Below are positions 36,629 through 47,249 of a DNA stretch of 64,000 nucleotides, one piece after another. The notes beneath the pieces are model-generated. The model searched no databases and was not told the origin of the DNA. It worked only from the letters and a program-made list of their open reading frames with translations. The translations under genes and the position numbers were made by a program. The stretch is taken from the NCBI GenBank assembly GCA_951394405.1, contig OX596334.1, forward strand, positions 62,001 to 126,000, in the 5' to 3' direction. Position 1 is the first letter of the stretch. The number at the start of each line of letters is the position of its first letter. Source of the DNA: Coprinellus micaceus. Taxonomy: Eukaryota > Basidiomycota > Agaricomycetes > Agaricales > Psathyrellaceae.

Positions 36629-36849
36629 TTGGAGTCCATCGGGCGGACCATGGATTCCCTGGGTGTCGCTGTGTTTGAGCGCCTAGGAGATGATACATCG
36701 GATACCTCGAGAGTGGATATGTTGAATGGGATTGGGGGCTGATCCGCCGAAGTTCCTCGGAGGGGGGATGCGTTGAACGGGCGAACCTACTAAGAGTCGG
36801 ACAGAGGAAGGTTGATCGCCTAACACTCAGTTCGAACTTCGAATCATAT

Positions 36850-37136
36850 CCGTGCGTTGCGCCAGTGCGTGTGCTGGCATCATCCTTGGGCTCCGTCCAA
36901 ACCTGCTGGAGCTTGGCGGATGCCCCTCGGATCCTCTGCGACCAGGCACGTCGAATATTCGCTGTAATGATTTGAATGGTTGGGCTCACCACGAGGGAAC
37001 CCCTTTGTGGCGTACCCGTGGGACGAAGATATCTGTTGGCGACGTTGCTGATTGAGCCTAAGGCGAGCGTTAGCGACCGTTGTATTAGTAGGAAGGCAGC
37101 GAGTCCTTGGGTAGTAAGAGTAGGAGCGAGGTCCAA
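36850..37136 (+). repeat. Captured gene fragments, including a CHS7 exon piece
   Basis: Two fragments are joined here. About 36,860-37,030 matches 17,950-18,150 (inverted). About 37,030-37,130 matches 45,760-45,860, i.e. the start of CHS7 exon 3 (coding SISNVANIAV, here GSISNVAN on the minus strand) plus the adjacent end of intron 2. The CHS7-like part stops exactly where the terminal inverted repeat at 37,137 begins. Confidence 0.75.
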
Positions 37137-38242
37137 CATCATAAAAAAAGTCGATAGCATTTGCGCGTGATATGCAGAGATATGCAAGGTATGCGAAGAT
37201 ATGCGGACGGGCTGCATTCGTTGAGTGGATGGAATATTAGCTGCACAAATGCAAACGGCCGCATTTGTGCAGCCGGGGACCAGATATGCAGCCCAAATGC
37301 GGCCGGAATTTACGCGCGTATTCGACGGCTACGCTTGTGTCCCCAACTTGAGGGTAAACCCGACAGAACAGCGTGCAGGAAGTGCGGTATATTATAAGAA
37401 CTAGTTTACAGAGGTGTAGACTACGAGAGGGATATATGGGTCATAGAACGAGGGATCGCGTGCATAGGGCGCTCGGGTGACATTGAGAAGGACCCGGGCT
37501 CTTGGTTGAGGGGTATCAGGGCGAACCACACTGGGCGGGGTCGTAGAAGACAGTGATCATAGTGGGAGGTAGGTGAGCGAACGACGAAGATGACCTGGTC
37601 GACGAGAAAATTTCATGTCCAGCGTGGAGACACGAGAACTGGCCGGGACGCACCTCGAGCCCTTCATCGACGCCTCGCTACGAACCCCAATATCAATCCT
37701 ACACCACTATGGCTACCGTTAGTTAGGTCAGAAGGGTGGGGGTATGGACGTTGATCGCGGGGCGGACGCTGACAGTGGGCGGGAGGGGATGATGGGGGAA
37801 GGGAAGAAAGGAACGCGACGATGTAACGCGAAGGACGCGTCGCTATATGTGACGCCGTGAACACGTGACGTCACGCTTCAGGACTTTCCGAAAGCGCGCG
37901 TTGAGACTTTGGGGCTCGACACAGACTTGGAGGCGGGTAGGTGCATATGCATAGGAGGAGAAGGTGTGGGTTAGCTATTTGGGAGGTAAGGTGATTCACC
38001 TATATTTCTAACTGGCCTGCTGCTCACATCTCCCTCTCGCTGCATATCTGCTTGCATAGCCGGTCCTCAATACATAACTGCCGCACACTGGCAGATGCTC
38101 CGGTTGTGCTGCACAAATGCTGCTGGTGTGCGGTGATGTGCGCACAACACGCACATGTGCTACCTCCATGCTAAGTAAATGCTGTGTTATGTGCACGTAT
38201 TGGGCATAACACCCGCATATGCTATCGACTTTTTTTATGATG
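37137..38242. mobile_element. Non-coding DNA element with 29-bp terminal inverted repeats
   Basis: The left end (37,137-37,165) begins CATCATAAAAAAAGTCGAT and the right end (38,214-38,242) is its reverse complement with one mismatch in 29. Inside both ends lie many copies of short words such as GATATGC, TGCATATGC and GCACAAATGC, including a hairpin with perfect 13-bp arms at 37,240-37,273. Dense subterminal repeats like these are typical of non-autonomous DNA transposons, where the transposase binds. No transposase frame is present. I saw no convincing target-site duplication: flanks are GGTCCAA and CACTCCC. The superfamily is undetermined. Confidence 0.65.
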
Positions 38243-38261
38243 CACTCCCTGCATCTCGCAG

Positions 38262-38320
38262 TGGCCGTGTATAGCCCCCTGCTGTATTCTGATACCCATC
38301 TAATTACAACTTACCGAGTG
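38262..38320 (+). repeat. Junction repeat, second copy
   Basis: Matches 19,640-19,705 with few differences, in the same orientation. It lies 20 bp beyond the right terminal inverted repeat. Confidence 0.6.
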
Positions 38321-38368
38321 GAGGGTTTATATGGCCGCCTGTCTTGATGACTGGCCCTCTGACAAGAG

Positions 38369-39237
38369 CGAAGTTGGACTGCGCGATCTTCTACGTGATC
38401 TACTGGGCCTTTGAAGCTTTAGCCTTGACCACGTCTTCCTCAGGGGTGTCAGACGCGGCCAAACGTGCGCCTCCTGACCGCGTCCAAACCACACCGAGTT
38501 GGGAAAGGACCTTTTCGAACTCACCGAAACGTCCGAGTCGTCGTGTTCAAGTTGTCGGTAGCGCTTGCGATGGTGGATGTCCTACTCGGCTCGATGCGCC
38601 GCGGCACTTCCTAGGTTGAGGACAGAGCATTGCGTGCGGACACGCATTCATCGAGCTCATCGGCGGTTTTCGAATGGAAATAACCATTTTCATCTTGCAT
38701 AGATTCAGCAAGGTTTCGTCAAGGGGCAGGTATGCCCAAGCGGGGCATTGGCCGTCCCCATTGAGGTCCGGCAAAGCGACGCTGGAGCCTCTCAAAATTG
38801 CCCCACAGTGACACTGACCTGCGTGGAGAAGTTTTCCTTCATCTCGAGCAAGGAGACTAAGTCAGGATGTTGTCCATCGCGGGTCTTACAACGTCGACGC
38901 TGGGCACCTTTCCACCGGCAGGGCATGGGTAATGAGCATAAAAGTGATCAACTTGCACCCTGAGAGCCGAGACGAAGATCGTTGAGATTGGTGCAGAAGG
39001 GTTTCTGGATGCTCTTTGTGCGAGATGGTCCAGTAGAGCGCTAATCCTTCGAACATCCCTTACGATTCCTCCTGCATACCCGTTGAGGTGTGTACGAACT
39101 GTGAATGAGCGTCCTGTAGCGTGCTACGCGAGATCATAGAGATATACGAGTTTCATATTTGAAACGGGGACCCAGGTTCATAGCCACCTTCCGGTGTCAC
39201 GATGGCCGCCCACCAGCCCGATACGAGCGAGTTCTGA
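38369..39237 (-). other. Weak coding signal only
   Basis: On the minus strand an open stretch (about 38,519-38,396) reads EFEKVLSQLGVVWTRSGG and ends KAKASKAQ-stop, which looks like a natural C-terminus, preceded by a possible donor-type GTGAG. I could not connect it to an upstream exon or to a family. The rest shows nothing I can support. Confidence 0.2.
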
Positions 39238-39300
39238 AATTAAGCGCCCGTCGAGCACATGACGCTGTGACATGGCAAGTTGTGACAGTGACGCACCCCG
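39238..39300 (-). promoter_or_regulatory. Conserved promoter module type 1, upstream of the BTB gene at 39,396
   Basis: Read on the minus strand, a block TGTCACAACTTG, then CATGTCACAGCG, a CAYGTG-like hexamer and CGACGGGCGCTTA, is shared almost word for word with 50,806-50,875 and 55,925-55,990. All three sit upstream of type-1 BTB genes (one now a pseudogene). TGTCAC appears twice, suggesting a dimeric binding site. Here it lies about 100-160 bp upstream of the ATG. The site function is inference. Confidence 0.6.
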
Positions 39301-39395
39301 TGTCGCTATCTCATCGACATCGATTCGGCGCTTAGATGGGAGCCACGTCCCAAACCCTCATCCCGCACCCGCATTCCTCAACCACAAGACTCAAG

Positions 39396-40579
39396 ATGCC
39401 AGGGACCAGCTCAGACCCAGCTTCAGGCTCGAATCCGGCACCTAAGTTTCAGTGGGATAACGTGACGTTCAAGGTGCGCCCACCCCGAGTGCCCGACCTG
39501 GGTGGTCGTGACCTCCCTAAGCTAAGCTAAGGCCGCTGTTGGGTATAGGTCGGAGACAGACATTTCCGGGTTGCCCGCCAGGAGCTCGTGAAGGAATCGC
39601 CCGTCTTCGAATCGATGTTCTCGCTTCCGGACGGTGATGAATCCGGGAAAGTGGAAGGGCAGACCGACGACAATCCAGTCATTTTGGAGGGGTACGAATC
39701 TGAAGACTTCGAGGCCTTGCTGCGGCTCCTGTATCCGACGTGCGCTTCAGGTTCATTCATTATGGGGAGCGGGTCTGACCTTCAAATTCTGAAGGCTTGA
39801 TGACCTTATCAAAGGGTCAATCGATCTGACAAAGTCCCAGTGGATTGGGGCCTTGAAGTTATCGACGATATGGGAGATGGAGAAGGTGCGACGGGATACC
39901 CGTGCTTTGCTACGCAGGTCGTCAACTCCTCTTCTAGGCTCGAAAACTCGCAATCCTCACACTCTCCACCGACGCTTTCAACCTTACGCCCATCGAGAAG
40001 ATCACCCTCGCTCGGGGGCATAGAGTCGGGCCCTGGCTTGAGGAAGGACTTACCAGCCTTGTCGAAGGGCATCTGGACCTTTCGCTAAATGACCTCGAAG
40101 CCGCAATCGGGCTTCGTACCGCGTTTCGAATTGCTGGGATGCGCGCCAAAGGCGCGTCCCCCAACACTCTACTCCCCAAGAACGTGGCTGGGACCCTCTA
40201 TCCCACTTTTCCATTCGGCGACCTCAAATGCAAGCACTGCTCTGGGTCTGCCTTCAAGGGTTCGTTCAACTGCCATGCTTGCAACGCAAAAATCGCTCTA
40301 CATGAGGAAGGAGCCGTCTTTGTCCGTTCTAGCTCGGATTCCAGTGTCAAAACTAACTCGTCATTTGTATTCTATGCGATTGAGCTGAGGGACCTTTTCT
40401 GCGCCTCGTGTCAGTGTGGCCTGATCAAAAGGTCGATCTCGTGCACATCCTGTCGGGGTACGGTCCAGACGAACGGACATGTCATGTTCCCTCTGCGATC
40501 TCTTGGGTTGGAATCGCGGGTGGGACATACGGACGTTCGGGGGGTGTTTGCAGACGAGTTTGAGGAGCTGGGCTACTAG
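39396..40579 (+). CDS. BTB/POZ domain protein, type 1, with C-terminal Cys pairs
   Basis: Four exons join in phase to 333 residues: 39396-39473, 39549-39739, 39795-39885, 39938-40579. The BTB/POZ dimerisation fold spans about residues 18-120: FQWDNVTFKVGDRHFRVARQ, then ESPVFESMFSLP, then LEGYESEDFEALLRLLYP, then the helix SQWIGALKLSTIWEM. The C-terminal exon (from 121) holds two C-x2-C ... C-x2-C sets (218/221 with 232/235; 275/278 with 289/292), consistent with zinc-ribbon-like folds. BTB proteins of this layout are expanded in mushroom-forming fungi with unknown roles. The closest paralogue in the window is at 54,332-55,492, on the other strand. Introns are short (54-75 bp). Confidence 0.87.
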
Positions 40580-40739
40580 TGTTCACCGTCCTTATAATCC
40601 AGTTGCCGACTCCTCATTTATTGTCTCGTCTCAGCGCCTGATTTAGGGGCGAAAGAAGGAAGGATGGTGACGAAATCAGGCAGTCAGTAGTCAACATGTA
40701 AGCGAAGCTAGGCGCGTAGGGTATATACACTGTTTTCAA

Positions 40740-41350
40740 CGACCATTCGACCAAGCGCAAGTGAAGTATAAAGGAAGCGCGTCGCATAAAGAGCACACAC
40801 AAACGGACAAATTTAAATGCAGAATCAAAGCGAGACGGGAAATATCGAAACATGAGCAAACATCAAAAGAGAGGGCCTCACAGGAAACAAACCATCGAAG
40901 AGGGAAAGAAAAAGAGTCAGTACTAGGACATAGGTAAGTATAACGTACAACAGTCGAAGGGTGGGTAGGCAGGTAGGGTGTGCGCAAGGCCGTCGCTCGC
41001 GAGGAAGGGAGGAGACCATGGACCTACGGAGCCCTGTCGGCCTGGTCAGAATCCCTGGGGTCTCCTCCCTCCTGCCCGTGACCAAGCAGGAATGATTCGG
41101 TATGCGAGCGGTGCTTGGGGCTGTCGGGGCTGTGTTGGTATGTCTGTAAACCCGTAGTCGATTGAACAGAACAGAACGCGTGCGATCGTCGAGAGAAACT
41201 TTGAAAACGGAACCAAGATTGAGGGGGTCGTTGGGGCGTCGGGAGGTGTCTTGTTAAATGAAGCGAGAGAGCGGAGCAGAAGAGGGCCTTGAACCCAAGG
41301 AGCGTTGTAGTACCGGTTGTCCCATGATTCTGTGAAAGAAATTTCGGTCA
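40740..41350 (-). repeat. Partial tandem duplicate of the CHS7 3' end
   Basis: The piece around 41,329-41,310 repeats the start of the last CHS7 exon (acceptor, then ESWD..YY; here ESWDNRYY), and about 40,840-40,960 repeats the downstream sequence around 42,030-42,130 (GTAAGTATAAYGTACAAC). The offset is about 1.2 kb. In this copy the frame stays open for about 95 codons after ESWDNRYY, down to a stop at 41,046, so it could serve as an alternative last exon, or be silent. Confidence 0.6.
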
Positions 41351-42525
41351 ACATACATCCAACCGAGGCTGGGTAGAGTGGGATGGACGAAGGGTAAAAA
41401 GCGGGCCAATGCGAGGGGAGTAAGACCGAAGAACATTTCAAGGGTAAGTGGAAAGAGGGTTGCGCCACTCGTTGAAGGGGGACGGAAGAGAGGAGAGAGA
41501 GCAAGTGCGCTCCAAAGAGCATCACAATTCATGCTCAGGTTATTATTTCGGCAGGCGGAGTGAGACCGTCAAGGAGCATGAAGCTGGGTTGATTGGCAAC
41601 TCCAGTGAAGAGAGTCAAGTAGTCGAGAGATCTCACCGTCCACTTAAAACCGAGTACAGATGCCCATGCCAACCCAGACTTCCGGACACCGAATCCAAGC
41701 ATCCACTCTAACGGATGCATGCAACCACACACACACCCATGTCTAGGCACCACACGAACGGAAGAACGAAGCGACGACTACATCAATAGCCACAGGCTAG
41801 CTAGCAAAACGAGTACGAATATACACTGTGGGGGGAGGGAAGGGGTGCTACTCCTCCGCCAAAGAGGTAAAGAAAGCGTATACATATCAGCGAGGTATAA
41901 AAAAAAGAACTATGTATAAAAGCGAAGAATAAAACGCGTCGATACGTAATGTCAGTTATCGTCAGTCAGTCAGTCAGTCAGTCCGGTCCCGAACGGATGT
42001 ATAGATTGACAAACGAGGAAGACAGAGACGAGGAGGGGGGAAACGAGAAACATATCGAAGGTAACCAGAACATACGTAGTTAGCAAAGTAGACAAAGTAA
42101 GTAAGTATAATGTACAACTGTACAACACGAAGAACGGGAATCAACGGGTGAAGCAAGCAAGCGAGTAGGCAAGTGATATCGACGCATGGCGGGTAAGCTG
42201 GGAGAAATGGGTATGGTCTGTAGGTATCTGAACTAGAATCTCGAAGAGGCGTTGAAGGGAAGTGAAGTGCTGGCTAGCTATAGCTCTAGCTATACCGCTC
42301 GCGTTCGGTCGCTACACCCCGCACGGTCAGAGAGGGTGCTTTGGGTGACGGTGCCCAACGCCGGAGCGAACTTGGGGAAAGAGGTATAGGCGGAATAGGC
42401 GGATATCGAGCGCAACCATATGTCGAACGGCGGAGTGAAAAGTCGTAAACTAGTCGTTGTCGTAATTTTAGCAGCTGAAGAGATTCTTGAAAACTTGCAT
42501 GAACGAGAGATGCTTGAAACTACAC

Positions 42526-45500
42526 TCATGACGGGTAGTACTCGTCGTCCCATGATTCTAGAAAGCAAGCCGAGTTAGCATCCATCCTCCACTCACTACC
42601 AAGAAACGTTCGGAGGGGTTTCGGCACTCGGGAGTGAGTCCGTCCCTCCCGCCTAAACTCAACACTCGAGACGCCCCTCCCATCCAATCTTGACATTGGA
42701 GGCGTATTTTACGTAGGGGGAGAATGGGAGCGAGGGGAGGGACCCAGAACAAGCGAGTACGCACCTTCAGTTATACTCTTCCACGCCAAATACAACACCC
42801 CCACCGCCGCCGTCTCCGCAAGCGTCGCAAGGAAACTCCCATCCACTTTACTCCCACTCGCCTGCAAAAATTCAGGTTAGCATATCGTTCTTCCGTCGAC
42901 CTCCAATACCCCCCCGTAGGTTGGGGGTTCGGTTGACCTCCAATACCCCCGTAGTTTAGGGGTTCGGTTGACCCCCGATATCCCCGTACGTCGAGGGACG
43001 AGGGAGGCAAGAATGAGGGAGGAGATGAATGGAATGCTTACTGTACAAAGTACACGCCCGAGGAGGAACCACGCCAACTGCCCCAACACAAACAAGAGCG
43101 CAGCGAGGAGGTAGAACCACATGGGCCGCGTCTCGTTGAGGACGCGCAGGACGATGTAGGACATCAGGATGAGGTAGATTAGGGCCGCGCTGTGGGTGGA
43201 GGGAGGGAGCGTTAGCGACCTTCGTTCTTCGTACGATGGGTGGGTGGCGCGTTCAATGAAGGGGGAAGGAAGAGGGAAGGGGAGTGAACGAGGGAAGACG
43301 GGGAGAATGAGGAAGAAAAAAGTGAAGAAAGAGAGAAAAAGAAGGTACGCACGCAGCCGGCCAAATACTCGTCAACACGAAAAGCGCAATACTGCGTATA
43401 CTCTCCGGTGGGTCGCTCAGACCTCCAACAACTAGCCGAACGAAGTGAGGTTAGTTAGCTATCTGTCTTCGTCTTCGGGAATAACGGGTAACGAGGCTTC
43501 GTCTTCTCTCCCTGCTCCCCACGCACGGGGGGAGAGTGCAGGAGGGTACGTGAAAGAGAAAAAGGGAGGAGAGGAAAGAGGTAGGAGGACGCACCATCCG
43601 TAAACCCAAGCCCCACGTCCAAGCCGATATAGAGCGTCACGCCAAAGAAGATGATCGTGAAGATCGTGAACGGCTGGTGTCCGAGGACGCAGTCCGAGTC
43701 CGAGTCCGGTTGGCGACGGGTTCAGGAGGGCGGGTTTCGAGTTCGCGTTGGCGGGCATTTAGGAAGGCGAGGGCGAGGAAAGTTTTCCCGTTAGTCCTGA
43801 CCGACCCAAGATAGAAGTAAGGAAGCAGCGACTCACGATCATACTACTAACCGTCCCATCCTCCACCACCTGCGTCGCCACGATCCCATTCGCGAGGAGG
43901 GCCCAGAACGTAGCTGCCATCGCGCCTATCCATTCCTATTAGCATTCATTCCTGTCATTCCTTATTCTCTTTCCCTTCCCCCGTCGTTTTATGCGGCCCA
44001 CCCGTCTTTTCTATCCAGGTGGGCACCCCGCCTCTTGGGACGTCTCTCCATCCGCAAATAAATACCCTGAAAGTAAGGCACCAGACGTACCTGCATGTAT
44101 ACCCGTCAAGACCGTCAACGCCATACTCCCCTGCTCGAACACCGCGCCGGTCGTGAGGAGCTGCAGGGGGAGGGTGAGGGCGTAGAGGATGAGGAAGGTC
44201 CGGAGTTCGATGCGGCCTGCGTTTGCGAGCGGAGCGAGCAATGGGATTGGCGAGAGTTTGAGGGAGGACGGAGGGAGGGTGGGGTGAGGTTTTGAGGGAG
44301 AGGAGCGTAGGGTGAGCGAGGGGAGAGAGGGGAAGAGACGTTAGCGGGTGTCCTGAGAGGGAGATGAAAGGAAGAGGGAAAGGCGGAAGAAAGAGAAAAA
44401 AGCAAAGCGCGATAGAGCCCAAAGTCCAAGGTCGAAAGTCCAAAGTGAAATACGAAAAAAGGGAGGGCAAGCGCAACCAGAAACGGAAGAAAGAAAGGAA
44501 GGCGACCCGAATCCCGACCATCCACATCTCTACCCTCCACAAGTCGGCTTCCAAGAGCGTTCCCAGTCCCAACGAGTCGTTTGGCCCTACCCAACGACAC
44601 CCGCCCTCGTCGTCCCACCCATCCAAGATCCACAGGCCCATCCGTCCACCCATCCGCCTCTCCGAATCCACCACCCGCGCTCCGAATCGACTTAGACACC
44701 ACCTCAATCCTCCCCCGCGCCAACCCCATCACTCCTACCCTTTCCCCCGACTTCCTACTACACCCGTCCCATCACCGCTTCCACGCCCCTCCTTCCTCCT
44801 CCTGCTTCCCCCTCCTTCCTACCACACCCATCCCATCCCCATTTCTCCTACCCCGCTTCATTCATTCCTTCCCCTTCTCCCCCAACCCCTCCCCTCCGTC
44901 ACATCGCAGCACTCCCACTCCCTGGCTTTTCAAAACGAGGCGGTGCTTCCTTCCTTTCCTCATCCCTCCTCGCTTCCTCCCATTCACTCTTGAGATAACG
45001 GAAACGAGGCGACGCTCGTGTCTTTCATATCTCTCCCCTTCCTATCTCCCATTCTAACCCAAATCCAACCCGTGCTCTGGCTCTGGCTCTGCAGCGGCGG
45101 TAGAGTGGACACGGGCCCAAATCGCCGCCTCATGCAGTGCACTGCACCATTCCCTACTCGGCTTGGCTTCAGTCCTCCGTTTCGAATTTGCTTCGAATGA
45201 TTCGATATATCGTGGCGCTTGGGGGCTTAGACGCGTGGTGCGTGGTGCGATAAGTCATGGGGAGGGTAGAAAGTGAGGGTGAGGTGGGGAAGGGTAGGAC
45301 CTCGAGGACGACGCGAAATGAACCGGAAGTTGGAGTCTCGAGGCCGACGATGGATGGGTATCACGTCCACACGACATGGCTTGGAGGAGGGTCGATGGAC
45401 GCGGGGTAGATGTAGGGATCTTGAGGATGAGGATGGGCCCTTGAGGACGGGTGGGGGTAGGCCGCCAGGACGACGCGGGGGGTCTTGAGGATGGGGCCCA

Positions 45501-47249
45501 GTTCGCCGCGGGGATGTGTAGCATGAACCAGGACAAATGAAGGTGGGTAGGAAGAGGAGAAGAGAACCAAAACGAAACGATGGTAGGTAGGAAGAAGAGG
45601 AACGAAGATATCCAGTAAAATCGAATTGAATCCAATCTCTCCCCCCAATTCAATTCAAACAAATCAATAGAAAGTACTCACCAACCGCAGCCTTCCGCCG
45701 ATTACACCTCCACACCAGAAAGAGCGTAAAGACGAGGCTCACACCGCACACCGCGATGTTGGCGACGTTGCTTATTGAGCCTGGGGGGAGGGTTAGCGAG
45801 CAGTCTCATTAGGAGGGGGTGGGGGCGAGTCCTTGGGTAGTAAAGGCGAGGGCGGAGCCCGAGCCCAGGTTCCGGTCAAGCTGAGCTCTCGAGGCGAGAG
45901 TCCTCGGGATGATCTCGAGTCGACGTCGAGCTGAGCGCAGCGAAGCAAATCGAAAGCAAAAGAAAATAAGACAAAGACAAAGACATACCATCCGTCCCAA
46001 CCCTCGGAATCCCACAGCGCGGGTTAACGCCTACGGGCGCGGAGGTCGCGTTGGCGGAGAGGCCTTCGAGGGATGAGGGGGATTTTTGGAGGAGCTGCCG
46101 AGTTCGCAGGTGGTTCCGGTTTCAAAGTGGTGAAGGAGGGGGCGTGGCGGGTTGAGGAAGGGCGATGAGTGGGTTGAGGAAGGGCGATGAGTGGGTTGAA
46201 AGGTAGCGTGGCGGGTTGGAAGGTAGGGAGACAGGAGAGTGTTCAAAGGTAGCGTGGCGGGTTGGGGTTGAGGCGGTATCGAGGAGTGGGGAAGGCAGAG
46301 ATGGGTTGAGGTCGGTGGACCGAGGGGAGTGGACCGAAGGCGATGGGAGTGGAGAGGCGGGTTTGAGGAGAAAGGCGGGTTTGAGGAGAAAGGCGGGTTT
46401 GAGGATGAAGACGAAGGCGGCGCGACGAGGTGAATAGCGTGAAGGCCGGGTGCGGAGTTGAGGAAAAGCGGCACGGCGTTGGTCCAGAGATGGACAGATG
46501 GATGGATGGATGGATGGATTGACCGACGAGGCCGGAGGAGGCGTCAATGGATTGGGCGAGACGGATTGAGCGGGTTTGCATGGCGGGCGTTCGGAAAGAG
46601 GTGGTGAAAGGGTGCATGGTATGGTGAGGGGTGAGGGTGAATGGTGAGGGTGACGATGCGCAGCGATTCATTCGTTCATTCATTCATTCATCGTTTCGTT
46701 TGGGTGCGTTTCGTTTCGGTTCGAGGGTTTCATGTCATTTCGGTACACAGCCGACGGCGAGGACGTCGTTCGTTTCGGTTCATCGTAGACAACGTGCATC
46801 CCGTCGACCCGGGGTTCACAACGTGGAGGACGACGTCGTTTGAGCGGCCACACCAACCGAGGAAGGGTGAAGTGAGACGGAAGGGCGATGGAGATACCCC
46901 GGCGATGGCGATGGCGATGACGATGGAGATGGCGACGAGCACGCGGGTGTGGATGATGGGGCGTGTGAGTAGGGTTTGGGCGGGCGTCGATGGGTGGGTG
47001 GGTGGATTGAGGGTTGGGTGGGCGGCGGGGAGGTCGAAGTTGAGGTCGAGGTTGAGGACGTTAGCGAGGATGGTGACGACGACGAGCAACAACGAGCAAC
47101 AGAGGGTGGAGAGAGAGAACGAACAAACGATGAGCCCAACCAACCCCACCCACACAAACACAACAACGCACCTGACGATAGAAAAGGTTACACCAGGGAT
47201 ACGAGGGCACAGTCTCGCACAGGGGTTGGAAGTCGCCGAAGCGCGCCAT
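42526..47249 (-). CDS. CHS7: Chitin synthase export chaperone
   Basis: Ten exons join in phase to 310 residues: 47249-47172, 46094-45989, 45780-45682, 44216-44091, 43925-43837, 43673-43595, 43431-43353, 43189-43042, 42861-42765, 42557-42526. Chs7 is a multi-pass ER membrane protein needed for chitin synthase III to leave the ER. Hallmarks are MARFGDFQPLC at the start, VNPRCGIPRVGTDGSISN, RRKAAVGRIELRTF, HAGAMAATFWALLANGIVAT, SIALFVLTSIWPAAA, VLNETRPMWFY, and SKVDGSFLATLAET, with about seven membrane segments, ending EESWDDEYYPS. Family proteins are of similar length. The gene itself is ordinary, but its introns are not: intron 1 is 1,077 bp, intron 3 is 1,465 bp and the other seven are about 160-210 bp, against 50-260 bp in the other genes here except GLTP. 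The first residue of exon 2 depends on the acceptor chosen (CAG at 46,097-46,095). Confidence 0.94.
42890..43000 (+). repeat. Tandem repeat inside CHS7 intron 8
   Basis: About two and a half units of a roughly 43-bp sequence containing GACCTCCAATACCCCCGTAG and GGGGTTCGGTTGAC. It lies wholly in the intron, between the branch region and donor side of exon 8, and accounts for much of the extra intron length. Confidence 0.7.
46130..46520 (+). repeat. Minisatellites and GGAT microsatellite inside CHS7 intron 1
   Basis: Several tandem units occur in a row: GGGTTGAGGAAGGGCGATGA (2 copies, about 46,150-46,200), GGTAGCGTGGCGGGTTGG-type units (46,204-46,265), a 17-18 bp GGCGGGTTTGAGGAGAAA unit (3 copies, 46,350-46,405), and (GGAT)n at 46,497-46,520. 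Purines are strongly biased to the plus strand. A TTCA microsatellite lies at 46,668-46,692 in the same intron. Confidence 0.75.

Noticed and set aside
44364..45057. Plus-strand Pro/Ser-rich frames of 158-209 codons
   Set aside because: They lie inside CHS7 intron 3 in CT-rich DNA, with low-complexity product and no splice support.
46031..46683. Overlapping minus-strand frames with SSNPPFSSNPPF repeats
   Set aside because: They arise from minisatellites in CHS7 intron 1 and are open in several frames at once.
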